Assembly (NCBI RefSeq): GCF_018131075.1
Contig: NZ_JAFCLS010000004.1
Location: forward strand, 124,001-188,000
DNA: 64,000 nucleotides
Direction of reading: 5' to 3'
Source of the DNA: Bradyrhizobium sp. JYMT SZCCT0428
GTDB lineage: Bacteria > Pseudomonadota > Alphaproteobacteria > Rhizobiales > Xanthobacteraceae
Part shown: positions 52,402 through 62,262 of the stretch, in pieces
Layout of the letters: each line of letters begins with the position of its first letter
Position numbering within the stretch: position 1 is the first letter of the stretch
The notes under the pieces: generated by a model
Seen by the model: the letters and a program-made list of their open reading frames with translations, nothing else
Told to the model about the DNA's origin: nothing
Database searches by the model: none
Translations under genes and position numbers: made by a program

Positions 52402-52704
52402 CTAGCCCGCCGACGTCAGCACCGTCTCGGTGTGCTCGACCTCGGGCGGCGCCGCAAAATACTGCCCGACCAGGCCGCGCCACGCCGTGAAATCTTCGGA
52501 GCCGCGGAAATCGACGGTGTGATTTTCCAGCGTTTCCCATTGCGCCATCAGGCGATAGCGCTGCGGCTTCTCAATCGACTTGTGGAGCTCAAACCCCTTG
52601 CCGCCCTTGGCGCGCAGGAACAGCGGACGCGCCTTGGCTACCGCGGCCTCAAAATCCTTCTCGGTGCCGGGCTTGACGTCGATCTGTGCGATTTCGGTGA
52701 TCAT
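52402..52704 (-). CDS. antibiotic biosynthesis monooxygenase (ABM) domain protein
   Basis: The 100-residue protein MITEIAQIDVKPGTEKDFEAAVAKARPLFLRAKGGKGFELHKSIE continues with RLMAQWETLENHTVDFRGSEDFTAWRGLV. It matches the dimeric ferredoxin-like ABM fold, with the W-E-T-L-E-x-H motif. It may be a small heme-degrading or quinone-related enzyme. The start at 52704 is near a repeat element and has an imperfect AGAAGG ribosome site. It is convergent with the permease gene. Confidence 0.8.
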   Translation of the reverse strand: MITEIAQIDVKPGTEKDFEAAVAKARPLFLRAKGGKGFELHKSIEKPQRYRLMAQWETLENHTVDFRGSEDFTAWRGLVGQYFAAPPEVEHTETVLTSAG

Positions 52705-52734
52705 TGATGAAGGCCTTCTGCTGGGAATAACCGT

Positions 52735-52842
52735 CTCTAGAGCCTTTTCCGTTCCGATGGAATCGGAACGGGGCTCTAGATTCTTGTTTTGACGCGTTTT
52801 CTTGCCGCGAACCGGTATCCACTTCGCTGGAAAACGCTCTAA
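52735..52842. repeat. rhizobial dispersed intergenic repeat, copy B
   Basis: The same element as at 51068-51170. The CGTTCCGATGGAATCGGAACG stem and the ACGCGTTTTCTTGCCGCGAA segment are both present, in the same orientation as copy A. Confidence 0.8.
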
Positions 52843-52855
52843 CCCAGCCGGGCAC

Positions 52856-52880
52856 AAAGAAAAAGGCGCCTCGCGGCGCC
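52856..52880 (-). terminator. terminator downstream of the small membrane protein gene
   Basis: GGCGCC-TCGC-GGCGCC hairpin (52865-52880). On the minus strand it runs into TTTTTCTTT. Confidence 0.75.
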
Positions 52881-52907
52881 CTTACATCAGCATCTCGAAA
52901 GCTCGGC

Positions 52908-53144
52908 TCAATTGAACAGCAGCACTGCGCCCACGACCATCATTGCGCAACCGGTGAACAGGATGGCAGGCCAGCGCGTTCTGCGCTGATCGTAGCGGCC
53001 CTGCGCCCGGCGCTCGGTGATGAGCGCCGTCTCGAATTCTTCCGAGCTGGAGAACATGCAGGCGAAGCCGCCACGGGCGGAGACGGCGGCCGCTTCGAGC
53101 GACATCAGCGCAGCCTGGGGGTTTCGCGAGCGTATCGATTCCAT
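52908..53144 (-). CDS. small C-terminally anchored membrane protein
   Basis: The 78-residue protein has a soluble N-terminus (MESIRSRNPQAALMSLEAAA), an Arg-rich stretch (ERRAQGRYDQRRTRW) and one C-terminal transmembrane helix (PAILFTGCAMMVVGAVLLF). No Shine-Dalgarno is visible before 53144 and the frame extends upstream to 53231, so the start is uncertain. It lies between two dispersed repeats and ends before a terminator. The function is unknown. Confidence 0.6.
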   Translation of the reverse strand: MESIRSRNPQAALMSLEAAAVSARGGFACMFSSSEEFETALITERRAQGRYDQRRTRWPAILFTGCAMMVVGAVLLFN

Positions 53145-53199
53145 AAGTAAATAATATGGACCGAATGGTAAACGCGAAGTTACCGCCACGTTTTCCTTC

Positions 53200-53321
53200 A
53201 GCGCGTTTTCAAGCAAAAACCTGTCCCGCACATGATGCGGGATGGCTACCGGTTCACGTCAGGAAAACGCGTCAAAACAAGAGTCTCCGGTTCTGATCAA
53301 ATCAGAACCGATCAGCTCTAG
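53200..53321. repeat. rhizobial dispersed intergenic repeat, copy C (inverted)
   Basis: GCGTTTTCAAGC, GGCTACCGGTTC, then GGAAAACGCGTCAAAACAAG and a GGTTCTGATCAAATCAGAACC palindrome. Related to copies A and B but in the opposite orientation and partly diverged. Confidence 0.7.
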
Positions 53322-54535
53322 GTCGCGGCGGCCTGTGCACGGACCGGCGCCGGAAGGCCCGCGGTCTTGCGCCGCCAGTGTTCCAGCGACAGCGGCAGCT
53401 CTTCGGCGGCCTCGACGCGATTGCGGCCGCTGCGTTTGGCCTGATAGAGCGCGGTGTCGGCCGCCGCCAGAAGCACCTCGAGCTCGGTGCCCGCCGGCCC
53501 GCCGGCCACGCCGATGCTGACGGTGGTATCGACCGGCCCTTCCTCGCACACGATTCCGGACGCCTCGAACGCTTCACGCACGCGCTCGGCCACCAGCACG
53601 CCCTCGTCCAGCGCACACGGCAACAGCGCGGCGAACTCTTCGCCGCCGATGCGGCCCGACAGATCGCTGATGCGCAGATTGTTGACCACGACGGTGGCAA
53701 ACAGTTTGAGGATTTCATCGCCCGCCGGATGGCCGAAACGGTCGTTGATGCCCTTGAAATGGTCGATGTCGAAGATCATCACCGTCACCGGCCGGCCGGC
53801 CGTGGCCTCGCGTTCAATCACCCGCGCACAGGCCTCGGCAAATCCACGACGGTTGAACATGCCGCTCAAGGGATCGATCGACGCTGCCGTCTTGTGCACG
53901 GTCACGGCACGATCCGACACCAGCATGAAGATCACGAACACGGTGCCGATCGCATAGAGCACGAGTTCGATCGAAAACGCCGTCACCCAGACGCTGCTGT
54001 AGAAGGTTTCGTCATGCGGACGCAGGAGATCGCCGAGCAGGATCGGCAGCATCAGCACGCAGCCATGCATCACAGGCACCGCAACGGTCGGCCAGCGCTT
54101 CTGCATGCTGCGCCGCCGCTCGCTCCACAATTCCGAGGCGGTCAGCGCTGCATAGATCGCAACGATCAGCGCACCAACGGTCAGGCGCATCGCAGGATCC
54201 AGCCACGGCAAGGCCACGGACACCCCAATCCAGGCGATCGCGCCGAACACCAGCCCCGGCAGATTGGGCTTGCGGCCGAGGAAGACGCGCGCGGCATTCC
54301 AGACCATGCCGCAGGCGATGAAGCCGACCGCGTTCAACGCCAGCGTCAGCGGTCCGCCAAGTGCGGCGCCGCCGACGGTCCAGATCGCGACCGAGGCCGC
54401 ACCGAGCAGATAGGCCGTGCCCCACCACTTCAACGCCGGGACATTTTCCTGCTTGCCGAAGAAAATGAGCATGGCCCCGAGCATGCCCGCAACCATGGTT
54501 GCGAACAGATATAGCGTGGACGTATCGAACGACAT
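53318..54535 (-). CDS. membrane diguanylate cyclase (GGDEF)
   Basis: The 405-residue protein has six to seven N-terminal transmembrane segments (residues 5-205). A GGDEF domain (about 225-390) follows, with the intact catalytic motif GGEEFAALLP, the D-x-D-x-F-K-x-x-N-D metal and nucleotide site (FDIDHFKGINDRFGHPAGD), and GMFNRRGF. The membrane half resembles MASE-type sensors. It should make cyclic di-GMP. The ATG at 54535 (after GGGG) is preferred over GTG 54544. No EAL or PilZ gene is adjacent. Confidence 0.9.
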   Translation of the reverse strand: MSFDTSTLYLFATMVAGMLGAMLIFFGKQENVPALKWWGTAYLLGAASVAIWTVGGAALGGPLTLALNAVGFIACGMVWNAARVFLGRKPNLPGLVFGAIAWIGVSVALPWLDPAMRLTVGALIVAIYAALTASELWSERRRSMQKRWPTVAVPVMHGCVLMLPILLGDLLRPHDETFYSSVWVTAFSIELVLYAIGTVFVIFMLVSDRAVTVHKTAASIDPLSGMFNRRGFAEACARVIEREATAGRPVTVMIFDIDHFKGINDRFGHPAGDEILKLFATVVVNNLRISDLSGRIGGEEFAALLPCALDEGVLVAERVREAFEASGIVCEEGPVDTTVSIGVAGGPAGTELEVLLAAADTALYQAKRSGRNRVEAAEELPLSLEHWRRKTAGLPAPVRAQAAAT

Positions 54536-54698
54536 GAGCCCCACCGTAAAGTGTGATGCAATGCTGGGAGCGTATTTGGAAATGTGATGCTGCGCCCCCG
54601 CAGAACTGGCACGCTAGGCCGCTCGGGTTCCAATTTCGTGTGTACGCGCACGAAAGTTTTCGTGAAAATCTGCGTTAATTCATCTCTAAACTAAATAC

Positions 54699-54726
54699 AA
54701 AAAGGGCGCTGAAAAGCGCCCTTTTT
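54699..54726. terminator. bidirectional terminator after rpsI
   Basis: AAAAAGGGCGCT (54699-54710) and AGCGCCCTTTTT (54715-54726) pair fully around GAAA. T runs exist on both strands, so both rpsI and plus-strand readers can stop here. Confidence 0.9.
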
Positions 54727-54771
54727 CCTCGTTGATGAATGCAGCAATCGCTGCAAATTTTAGCGAAGCAA

Positions 54772-55248
54772 TTAGCGCTTCGAGAACTGGAACGACTTGC
54801 GCGCCTTGGCGCGGCCGTACTTCTTGCGCTCCACGGTGCGGGAGTCGCGGGTCAGGAAGCCGCCCTTCTTCAACACGCCGCGCAGATCCGGCTCGAAGCA
54901 GGTCAGCGCCTTGGAGATGCCGTGACGCACGGCACCCGCCTGGCCCGACAGACCGCCGCCGGCAACCGTGCAGATGACATCGTATTGGCCGGCACGTGCA
55001 GCTGCGACCAGCGGCTGCTGGATCAGCATGCGCAGAACGGGACGCGCGAAATAGACTTCGACTTCGCGGGTGTTGACCAGGATCTTGCCGGCGCCCGGCT
55101 TGATCCAGACGCGGGCGACCGCGTCCTTGCGCTTGCCGGTGGCGTAAGCGCGGCCGTATTTGTCGACCTTCTTGACGTATTTCGGGGCATCCGGCGTTGC
55201 CGGCTTCAGCTGCGACAACTGGTCGAGCGACTGCATGGTATCGGACAT
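54772..55248 (-). CDS. rpsI: 30S ribosomal protein S9
   Basis: The 158-residue protein has the S9 core: [22 protein letters not shown] (residues 31-52), [36 protein letters not shown] and the basic tail [19 protein letters not shown]. The tail reaches the P-site tRNA. An N-terminal extension of about 30 residues is usual in alphaproteobacteria. It is one base after rplM, so the two are coupled. Confidence 0.98.
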   Translation of the reverse strand: MSDTMQSLDQLSQLKPATPDAPKYVKKVDKYGRAYATGKRKDAVARVWIKPGAGKILVNTREVEVYFARPVLRMLIQQPLVAAARAGQYDVICTVAGGGLSGQAGAVRHGISKALTCFEPDLRGVLKKGGFLTRDSRTVERKKYGRAKARKSFQFSKR

Positions 55249-55249
55249 C

Positions 55250-55714
55250 TTATGCGGCCCTCATGTTCTTGCGGTTCATCGAAGCGATATCAACCGTCTC
55301 GGGCTGCTGGGCTTCATGCGGATGTTCGGCACCGGGGTAAACGCGCAGATTGCCCATCTGCACGCGGCCGAGCGGACCGCGCGGGATCATGCGCTCGATG
55401 GCCTTCTCGACCACGCGCTCGGGGAAACGACCCTCGAGGATCGACTTCGCGGTGCGTTCCTTGATGCCGCCGATGAAGCCGGTGTGCTTGTAGTAGACCT
55501 TCTGGTCGCGCTTGCGACCGGTCAGAACGACGTGCGCCGCATTGATGATGACGACGTGGTCGCCGCAATCGACGTGGGGCGTGTAGGTGGGCAGGTGTTT
55601 GCCGCGCAGACGCATGGCGACCAGGGTAGCGAGCCGTCCGACCACCAGACCTTTGGCGTCGATCAGCACCCACTTCTTCGTCACCTCGGCGGGCTTAGCC
55701 GAAAAGGTTTTCAT
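55250..55714 (-). CDS. rplM: 50S ribosomal protein L13
   Basis: The 154-residue protein starts [49 protein letters not shown]. It contains [35 protein letters not shown] and [25 protein letters not shown]. These are standard L13 blocks. It is the first gene of the rplM-rpsI operon. A 154-base gap with the operon promoter lies upstream. Confidence 0.98.
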   Translation of the reverse strand: MKTFSAKPAEVTKKWVLIDAKGLVVGRLATLVAMRLRGKHLPTYTPHVDCGDHVVIINAAHVVLTGRKRDQKVYYKHTGFIGGIKERTAKSILEGRFPERVVEKAIERMIPRGPLGRVQMGNLRVYPGAEHPHEAQQPETVDIASMNRKNMRAA

Positions 55715-55868
55715 GTGAGGAAATCCGTGAAAGGGGACTGCGGCGCAGGCTGCGCCGAACTGCGCGGTTTCTAGAGAACCGCACGCGGCGCGTCAATGCC
55801 AAATGACGATAATTATAGCAGCAAAAACAACGGCTTATAAATATGGTGTTATATTACCGTATAAAAGC

Positions 55869-56297
55869 CTATTTGTTTGGAATGGAATAGGTCGACGTCA
55901 CGTGCGCGATCGGATCGGGCGACGTGCCCGACAGCAGATTGACTTCCCCCACCGCCAGCCGCTTGCCGAGCTTCAACAGCCGCGCTGCGGCCAGCACGTC
56001 CTGTCCAGGCTGGCCCTTGCGCAGGAAATTGATGTTGAGACTGGTGGTCACGGCAAGCCCAACCGGTCCGATCGCCGACAGCAGCACCACATACATTGCG
56101 AAATCGGCCATCGCCATCAGCGTCGGGCCCGATACCGTGCCGCCCGGGCGGAGCATGTTATCGTTGTAACGCTGCCGCAGCAAACAGGTCTCGCCATCGG
56201 CGCTTTCGATGGTGATATCGCCGCCTTTGAAGGCTTGCGGGAATTCGTCGTGGAGGAACTTCTCCAGTTCAGCCACGCTCATTTTCGCTGCCGCCAT
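55869..56297 (-). CDS. PaaI-type hotdog-fold acyl-CoA thioesterase
   Basis: The 142-residue protein has RQRYNDNMLRPGGTVSGPTLMAMADFAMYVVLLSAIGPVGLAVTTSLNINFLRKGQPGQDVLA. This is the hotdog pattern with G-x-x-x-x-x-x-x-A-D and the N-F-L-x-K/R-x-x strand. It hydrolyses acyl-CoA esters. The genuine substrate is unclear. It is divergent from the enoyl-CoA hydratase gene, 96 bases away, suggesting a shared control region. Confidence 0.85.
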   Translation of the reverse strand: MAAAKMSVAELEKFLHDEFPQAFKGGDITIESADGETCLLRQRYNDNMLRPGGTVSGPTLMAMADFAMYVVLLSAIGPVGLAVTTSLNINFLRKGQPGQDVLAAARLLKLGKRLAVGEVNLLSGTSPDPIAHVTSTYSIPNK

Positions 56298-56393
56298 GCT
56301 GACCCCTGCCCTCGCTTCAGATCGCCTGTTACATTAAGTTGTCATCAAAGCCCAAACAAAACCCAAGAAAACCACTGAGTGGAAATTTTTGAG

Positions 56394-57218
<825 letters not shown>

Positions 57219-57222
57219 TTTC

Positions 57223-57307
57223 CGTCATTGCGAGCGCAGCGAAGCAATCCATCGACACCAAGCAAGGAAAGCTGATTTGCTTCGTCGCTTCGCTCCTCGC
57301 AATGACG
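57223..57307. repeat. rhizobial REP-like inverted repeat (CGTCATTGCGAG family)
   Basis: CGTCATTGCGAGCGCAGCGA and the inverted TCGCTTCGCTCCTCGCAATGACG flank the interval. The sequence is the familiar Bradyrhizobium-type repeat, between two plus-strand genes. Confidence 0.85.
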
Positions 57308-57320
57308 CAGGGAATCATAA

Positions 57321-57902
57321 ATGAACCACGACGCCTACGACGACAATTACATCCGCGCGATCCTCAACAGCGTGAAATCGATCGCGATGGTCGGCGCCTC
57401 GCCGGTCAACGTGCGACCGAGCTACTTTGCGTTCAAATACCTGGCACAACGCGGCTACGACATGATCCCGGTCAATCCCGGCCATGTCGGCAAGAGCCTG
57501 CTCGGCAAACCCTTCGTTGCTTCGCTCGGGGATATCGACCGCCCGATCGACATGATCGACATTTTCCGCAATTCCAGCCACATCATGCCTGTGGTCGATG
57601 AAGCCCTGAAATTGTCGCCGCTGCCGAAGGTGATCTGGATGCAGCTCGGCGCGCGCGACGACGCCGCTGCGGAAAAAGCCGAAGCCGCCGGCATGAAGGT
57701 CGTGATGAACCGCTGCCCGAAGATCGAATATGGACGGCTGTCATCGGAGATTTCCTGGATGGGCGTCAACTCGCGAACGCTCAGCTCCAAGCGCGCGCCA
57801 ATCCCGACGCAGGGTATGCGGCTGTCGCTGAACCGGATGAGCGTCGGGGGCGGTGAAACCGCTGCATCCGACCGCGCCGCGAAAAACAAGAGCGAGCCAT
57901 AG
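57321..57902 (+). CDS. CoA-binding domain protein
   Basis: The 193-residue protein has a Rossmann CoA-binding domain: SIAMVGASPVNVRPSYFAFKYLAQRGYDMIPVNPGHVGKSLLGKP, DMIDIFRNSSHIMPVVDEALKL and KVIWMQLGARDDAAAEKAEAAGMKVVMNRCPKIEYGRL. This matches the CoA_binding_2 family (YccU type). It may bind CoA or a nucleotide. The C-terminal 50 residues are low-complexity. It is followed directly by dispersed-repeat copy D. Confidence 0.87.
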   Translation: MNHDAYDDNYIRAILNSVKSIAMVGASPVNVRPSYFAFKYLAQRGYDMIPVNPGHVGKSLLGKPFVASLGDIDRPIDMIDIFRNSSHIMPVVDEALKLSPLPKVIWMQLGARDDAAAEKAEAAGMKVVMNRCPKIEYGRLSSEISWMGVNSRTLSSKRAPIPTQGMRLSLNRMSVGGGETAASDRAAKNKSEP

Positions 57903-57955
57903 CGTTTTCAAGCGAAGTGGGTACCGGTTCGCGCCAGGAAAACGCGTCAAAACAA
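57902..57955. repeat. rhizobial dispersed intergenic repeat, copy D (inverted)
   Basis: GCGTTTTCAAGCGAAGTGGG, then TACCGGTTCGCGCCAGGAAAACGCGTCAAAAC, the reverse of the second half of copies A and B. Confidence 0.8.
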
Positions 57956-57979
57956 AAAACAGAGCCGACCAGGCTCTGT
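57950..57979 (-). terminator. minus-strand terminator without an obvious gene
   Basis: ACAGAGCC (57959-57966) pairs with GGCTCTGT (57972-57979). On the minus strand the stem is followed by TTTTTTGTTTT. No annotated gene runs into it from the right, so it might end a small non-coding RNA of about 100 bases from the 58,000-58,080 region. Confidence 0.65.
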
Positions 57980-58166
57980 CGTAACGCAGATGCGAAACGA
58001 TTGTTTCCCAAACGTGGCCAACGGCGCGGAGCGCCGCCCGTCTACAGGCTCCCTGAAGCACGTCCGTTCCTAATCCACGATATGTGAAACGGTCGCCTTG
58101 ACGGCGGACGCGGCTTGCGATCAGCATGCCGCGCATTTTCGACGAACCAAAAACAGGATGCATAGA

Positions 58167-59447
58167 ATGACCGATCGCCACCCGGGATTTTCCACCCTTG
58201 CCGTGCATGCGGGCGCGCAGCCTGATCCGACCACCGGCGCGCGGGCGACGCCGATCTATCAAACAACGTCTTTCGTGTTCAACGACGCTGATCACGCGGC
58301 GTCCCTGTTCGGCCTGCAGGCCTTCGGCAACATCTATACCCGCATCGGCAATCCGACCAACGCGGTGCTGGAAGAACGCGTTGCCGCACTCGAAGGCGGC
58401 ACCGCCGCGCTTGCGGTCGCGTCCGGACACGCCGCCCAGGTGGTGGTGTTCCAGCAATTGCTGATGCCGGGCGACGAGATCATTGCCGCGCGCAAACTCT
58501 ATGGCGGATCGATCAACCAGTTCACCCATGCCTTCAAGAGTTTTGGCTGGAACGTCGCATGGGCGGATTCAGATGATATCGCAAGTTTCGAACGCGCGGT
58601 GACGCCGCACACCAAGGCGATCTTCATCGAGTCGATAGCCAATCCCTCCGGCAGCATCACCGATATCGAGGCGATCGCCGCCGTCGCCCGCAAGGCCGGC
58701 GTGCCATTGATCGTCGACAACACGCTTGCCACCCCCTACCTGATCCGCCCGATCGATCACGGCGCCGACATCGTCGTGCATTCGCTGACGAAATTTCTGG
58801 GCGGTCACGGCAACTCACTCGGCGGCATCATCGTCGATGCCGGTACCTTCGACTGGTCGAAGGACAACAAGTATCCGATGCTGAGCGATCCGCGCCCCGA
58901 ATATCACGGCATCAAGCTGCAGGAGACGTTTGGCAATTTCGCCTTCGCGATCGCCTGCCGCGTGCTCGGCCTGCGCGACCTCGGCCCGGCGCTGTCGCCG
59001 TTCAACGCCTTCATGATCCTGACCGGCATCGAGACGCTGCCGCTGCGGATGCAGAAGCATTGCGAGAACGCCAAGGCGGTCGCGGAATTTCTCGCCGGCC
59101 ACCCCAAGGTGGCCGCGGTGAACTACGCAGGTCTCGCCGGCGACAAGTACAACAACCTCGCGCGAAAATATGCACCGAAGGGTGCCGGCGCGGTGTTCAC
59201 CTTCAGCCTCAAGGACGGTTATGACGCCGGCGTCAATCTGGTGTCGAACCTGAAACTGTTCTCGCATCTGGCCAATGTCGGCGACACCCGCTCGCTGGTG
59301 ATCCACCCGGCCTCGACCACCCACAGCCAGCTCGACGACGCCGCCAAGGTGAAATCGGGCGCCGCCCCCGACGTGGTCCGGCTGTCGATCGGCATCGAGG
59401 ACAAGGAAGATCTGATCGCGGATCTGGAGCAGGCGCTGACGGCCTGA
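58167..59447 (+). CDS. metY: O-acetylhomoserine (thiol)-lyase / sulfhydrylase
   Basis: The 426-residue PLP enzyme has HPGFSTLAVHAGAQPDPTTGARATPIYQTTSFVF, YTRIGNPTNAVLEERVAALEGG, and VPLIVDNTLATPYLIRPIDHGADIVVHSLTKFLGGHGNSLGGIIVD. The Lys in HSLTKF binds PLP. It also has VGDTRSLVIHPASTTHSQL. The length and YDAGVNL-type tail fit MetY rather than MetB. It makes homocysteine from O-acetylhomoserine and sulfide. AGGATGCATAGA supports the ATG at 58167. A SAM riboswitch could not be seen upstream. Confidence 0.93.
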   Translation: MTDRHPGFSTLAVHAGAQPDPTTGARATPIYQTTSFVFNDADHAASLFGLQAFGNIYTRIGNPTNAVLEERVAALEGGTAALAVASGHAAQVVVFQQLLMPGDEIIAARKLYGGSINQFTHAFKSFGWNVAWADSDDIASFERAVTPHTKAIFIESIANPSGSITDIEAIAAVARKAGVPLIVDNTLATPYLIRPIDHGADIVVHSLTKFLGGHGNSLGGIIVDAGTFDWSKDNKYPMLSDPRPEYHGIKLQETFGNFAFAIACRVLGLRDLGPALSPFNAFMILTGIETLPLRMQKHCENAKAVAEFLAGHPKVAAVNYAGLAGDKYNNLARKYAPKGAGAVFTFSLKDGYDAGVNLVSNLKLFSHLANVGDTRSLVIHPASTTHSQLDDAAKVKSGAAPDVVRLSIGIEDKEDLIADLEQALTA

Positions 59448-59480
59448 GGGCCATCGCACGTCGTATCGCCACGACTCGTC

Positions 59481-59502
59481 GTACCCCGCGAAAGCGGGGT
59501 AC
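59481..59502. repeat. perfect GNRA-loop hairpin repeat
   Basis: GTACCCCGC-GAAA-GCGGGGTAC, a nine-base-pair stem with GAAA loop, just downstream of metY. No T tract follows. The sequence resembles a short rhizobial intergenic repeat. Confidence 0.7.
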
Positions 59503-59697
59503 CCAGCGCCGCGGCCTATCGGTTTATCAACTGCGGGTCACCCGCCCCCGTCAGCCATTGCGCACTCTGGCGGGGTGACGACAGCTGGTCGCCGCCGCCT
59601 CCCAGCCGGCCATTTGGCCCGAAATCACAAGCCTCTCATTAACGGTCATTCCGGCATAAAGTGGCGGTGAGCTGCCCTTGATGATTCGGAGCAAACG

Positions 59698-60234
59698 ATG
59701 CTGCGCTGGATGACGCCATTTCTGGTCGCTATTTTCGCGATCGGAACTGCTGCCGCGGACGAGAGCCCCGGCACCGCCAAGGCCACCGATGGCCCCGCAG
59801 CAGCAAAGCCTGCCGACAGCCCGGCCGCTACCACATCCCCCAAAAGCCCAACCGTAGCGAAGCGCGCCGATAATCCGACCGCCGCCAGGCGCGCCGCGGT
59901 TCGCGCTGCCAGGCAGTTGCCGCCAGGCCTGCCCCGCGCGCACTACAATTACCGGACCACGGTCGCTCCTGCTGCAGCGCCGCTCTACGTGCGGCGCGGC
60001 CGGCAATTGGTGGTGGTCGAGGAAGCCGATCCCGACGTGCTGTTCACGCCGGTCGGCGTCGTCCCCTATGCGCCGCTCGTAAACGGCGTGCCGTTACTGC
60101 CGGGCTCCAACACCCTGCCGGGCTATTATGGGACCAGCCATTCCTACAGCTATGATGGCCCCTATTACGGCGGCCCCTACACGCCCTACTGGAGCCGCCT
60201 GCCTTATGCTGGCGGCGTCTACGGCTATCGCTAG
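59698..60234 (+). CDS. exported low-complexity protein with Tyr/Pro-rich C-terminus
   Basis: The 178-residue protein has a signal peptide (MLRWMTPFLVAIFAIGTAAA), then an Ala/Pro/Thr-rich disordered stretch (residues 25-85). A short folded centre (APLYVRRGRQLVVVEEADPDVLF) follows, and then a Tyr/Gly/Pro-rich tail (YYGTSHSYSYDGPYYGGPYTPYW). It resembles the many small envelope-associated proteins of Bradyrhizobium. The function is unknown. It is monocistronic upstream of nadQ in the same direction. Confidence 0.7.
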   Translation: MLRWMTPFLVAIFAIGTAAADESPGTAKATDGPAAAKPADSPAATTSPKSPTVAKRADNPTAARRAAVRAARQLPPGLPRAHYNYRTTVAPAAAPLYVRRGRQLVVVEEADPDVLFTPVGVVPYAPLVNGVPLLPGSNTLPGYYGTSHSYSYDGPYYGGPYTPYWSRLPYAGGVYGYR

Positions 60235-60265
60235 CCACGATTGCAACAGAAACGGACTTTTGGAC

Positions 60266-61222
60266 GTGGCAGGGCCACCGCGAAAAACTAAGACACCGGA
60301 TTCCAGGCGCGCGATCACCGCCGACCTGGTCGCCGTGCTGGTCGCGGTGACCGACGGCCAACCCAAGATCATGACGATCGCCAATGCGGGTGCGCTACCG
60401 AGCGGGCCGTTCGAATTCAAGCACCGCTCGCTGCAATCAGGTTTGCGGGCCTGGGTCGAAGCGCAAACCGGCCATCCGCTCGGCTACGTCGAGCAGCTCT
60501 ATACGTTTGCCGATCGCGGGCGGACCGGCGATGGCCCATCGCCCCACTCCGTCTCAATCAGCTATCTCGGGTTGACCCGCGAGGATCAGGTCGCCGACGG
60601 GGCGTCGGCGCATTGGTCCGGCTGGTATGATTATTTCCCATGGGAAGATCATCGGGAAGGGCCGCCTTCTCTGCTGGCGAAGCTGCTGACGCCGCGACTG
60701 CGCGCATGGGCGAAATCCGCGCCCTCGGCGGCGTTGCAGCGCGAACGATGGCAGCGTGCCGCGATCACCTTCGGGTTCGAAGACCGCGAGTGGAATGAAG
60801 AACTCGTGCTGCAACGTTACGAGCTGCTATTTGAGGCCGCGCTCATTCCCGAAGCGGTTCGCGAAAGCGGCAACGCGGCCACGCTGGTGCCCGGCCGGCC
60901 GATGACGGCCGATCATCGCCGCATTCTCGCGACCGGAATCGCAAGACTTCGGGCCAAGATCAAATATCGCCCCGTGGTGTTCGAGCTGATGCCGGCGGAA
61001 TTCACCCTGCTGCAACTGCAACGCAGTGTTGAAGCGCTTGCAGGACGGCTGGTCCACAAGCAGAACTTCCGCCGCCTGATGGAACAACAGCAACTCGTTG
61101 AGGACACTGGCGCAATCGCCGCCGACACCGTCGGGCGACCCGCCAAGCTGTTCCGCTTCCGCCACGCCGTCCTGGCCGAACGGGCCGTCGCCGGAACCAA
61201 GCTGCCGCTTTCGCGCACTTGA
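60266..61222 (+). CDS. nadQ: NAD-biosynthesis regulator NadQ-like (Nudix-like domain plus winged helix)
   Basis: The 318-residue protein has a Nudix-like N-terminal half (TADLVAVLVAVTDGQPKIMTI, FKHRSLQSGLRAWVEAQTGHPLGYVEQLYTFAD) and a C-terminal winged-helix-like half (FELMPAEFTLLQLQRSVEAL and NFRRLMEQQQLVEDTGAIA). The layout matches the COG4111/NadQ type, which in alpha- and betaproteobacteria represses nadABC. The gene is immediately upstream of nadA with operator-like sites between them. The start is uncertain: GTG 60266 or TTG 60260 are the plausible starts after the preceding gene. Confidence 0.8.
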   Translation: MAGPPRKTKTPDSRRAITADLVAVLVAVTDGQPKIMTIANAGALPSGPFEFKHRSLQSGLRAWVEAQTGHPLGYVEQLYTFADRGRTGDGPSPHSVSISYLGLTREDQVADGASAHWSGWYDYFPWEDHREGPPSLLAKLLTPRLRAWAKSAPSAALQRERWQRAAITFGFEDREWNEELVLQRYELLFEAALIPEAVRESGNAATLVPGRPMTADHRRILATGIARLRAKIKYRPVVFELMPAEFTLLQLQRSVEALAGRLVHKQNFRRLMEQQQLVEDTGAIAADTVGRPAKLFRFRHAVLAERAVAGTKLPLSRT

Positions 61223-61229
61223 CTTAGGT

Positions 61230-61274
61230 TATGCTCAGGATAAGTATAAGCCAGATATGCTCATGGAGAGTATA
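61230..61274. promoter_or_regulatory. tandem operator-like sites before nadA
   Basis: TATGCTC-N5-AAGTATA (61230-61248) and TATGCTC-N5-GAGTATA (61256-61274) are two near-palindromes 26 bases apart, ending one base before the nadA ATG. Each reads TATGCTC then (A/G)AGTATA. They are the natural binding sites for the adjacent NadQ-like regulator. Confidence 0.65.
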
Positions 61275-61275
61275 A

Positions 61276-62258
<983 letters not shown>

Positions 62259-62262
<4 letters not shown>

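Noticed and set aside
57980..58166. SAM-II riboswitch upstream of metY
   Set aside because: A CGCGGC-TTGC...GCCGCG hairpin is present, but the conserved pseudoknot and TAAA elements could not be placed. A covariance-model search would decide.
59551..60006. Minus-strand frame opposite the exported Tyr/Pro-rich protein gene
   Set aside because: Gly/Arg-rich antisense shadow; the plus-strand protein has a clear signal peptide.
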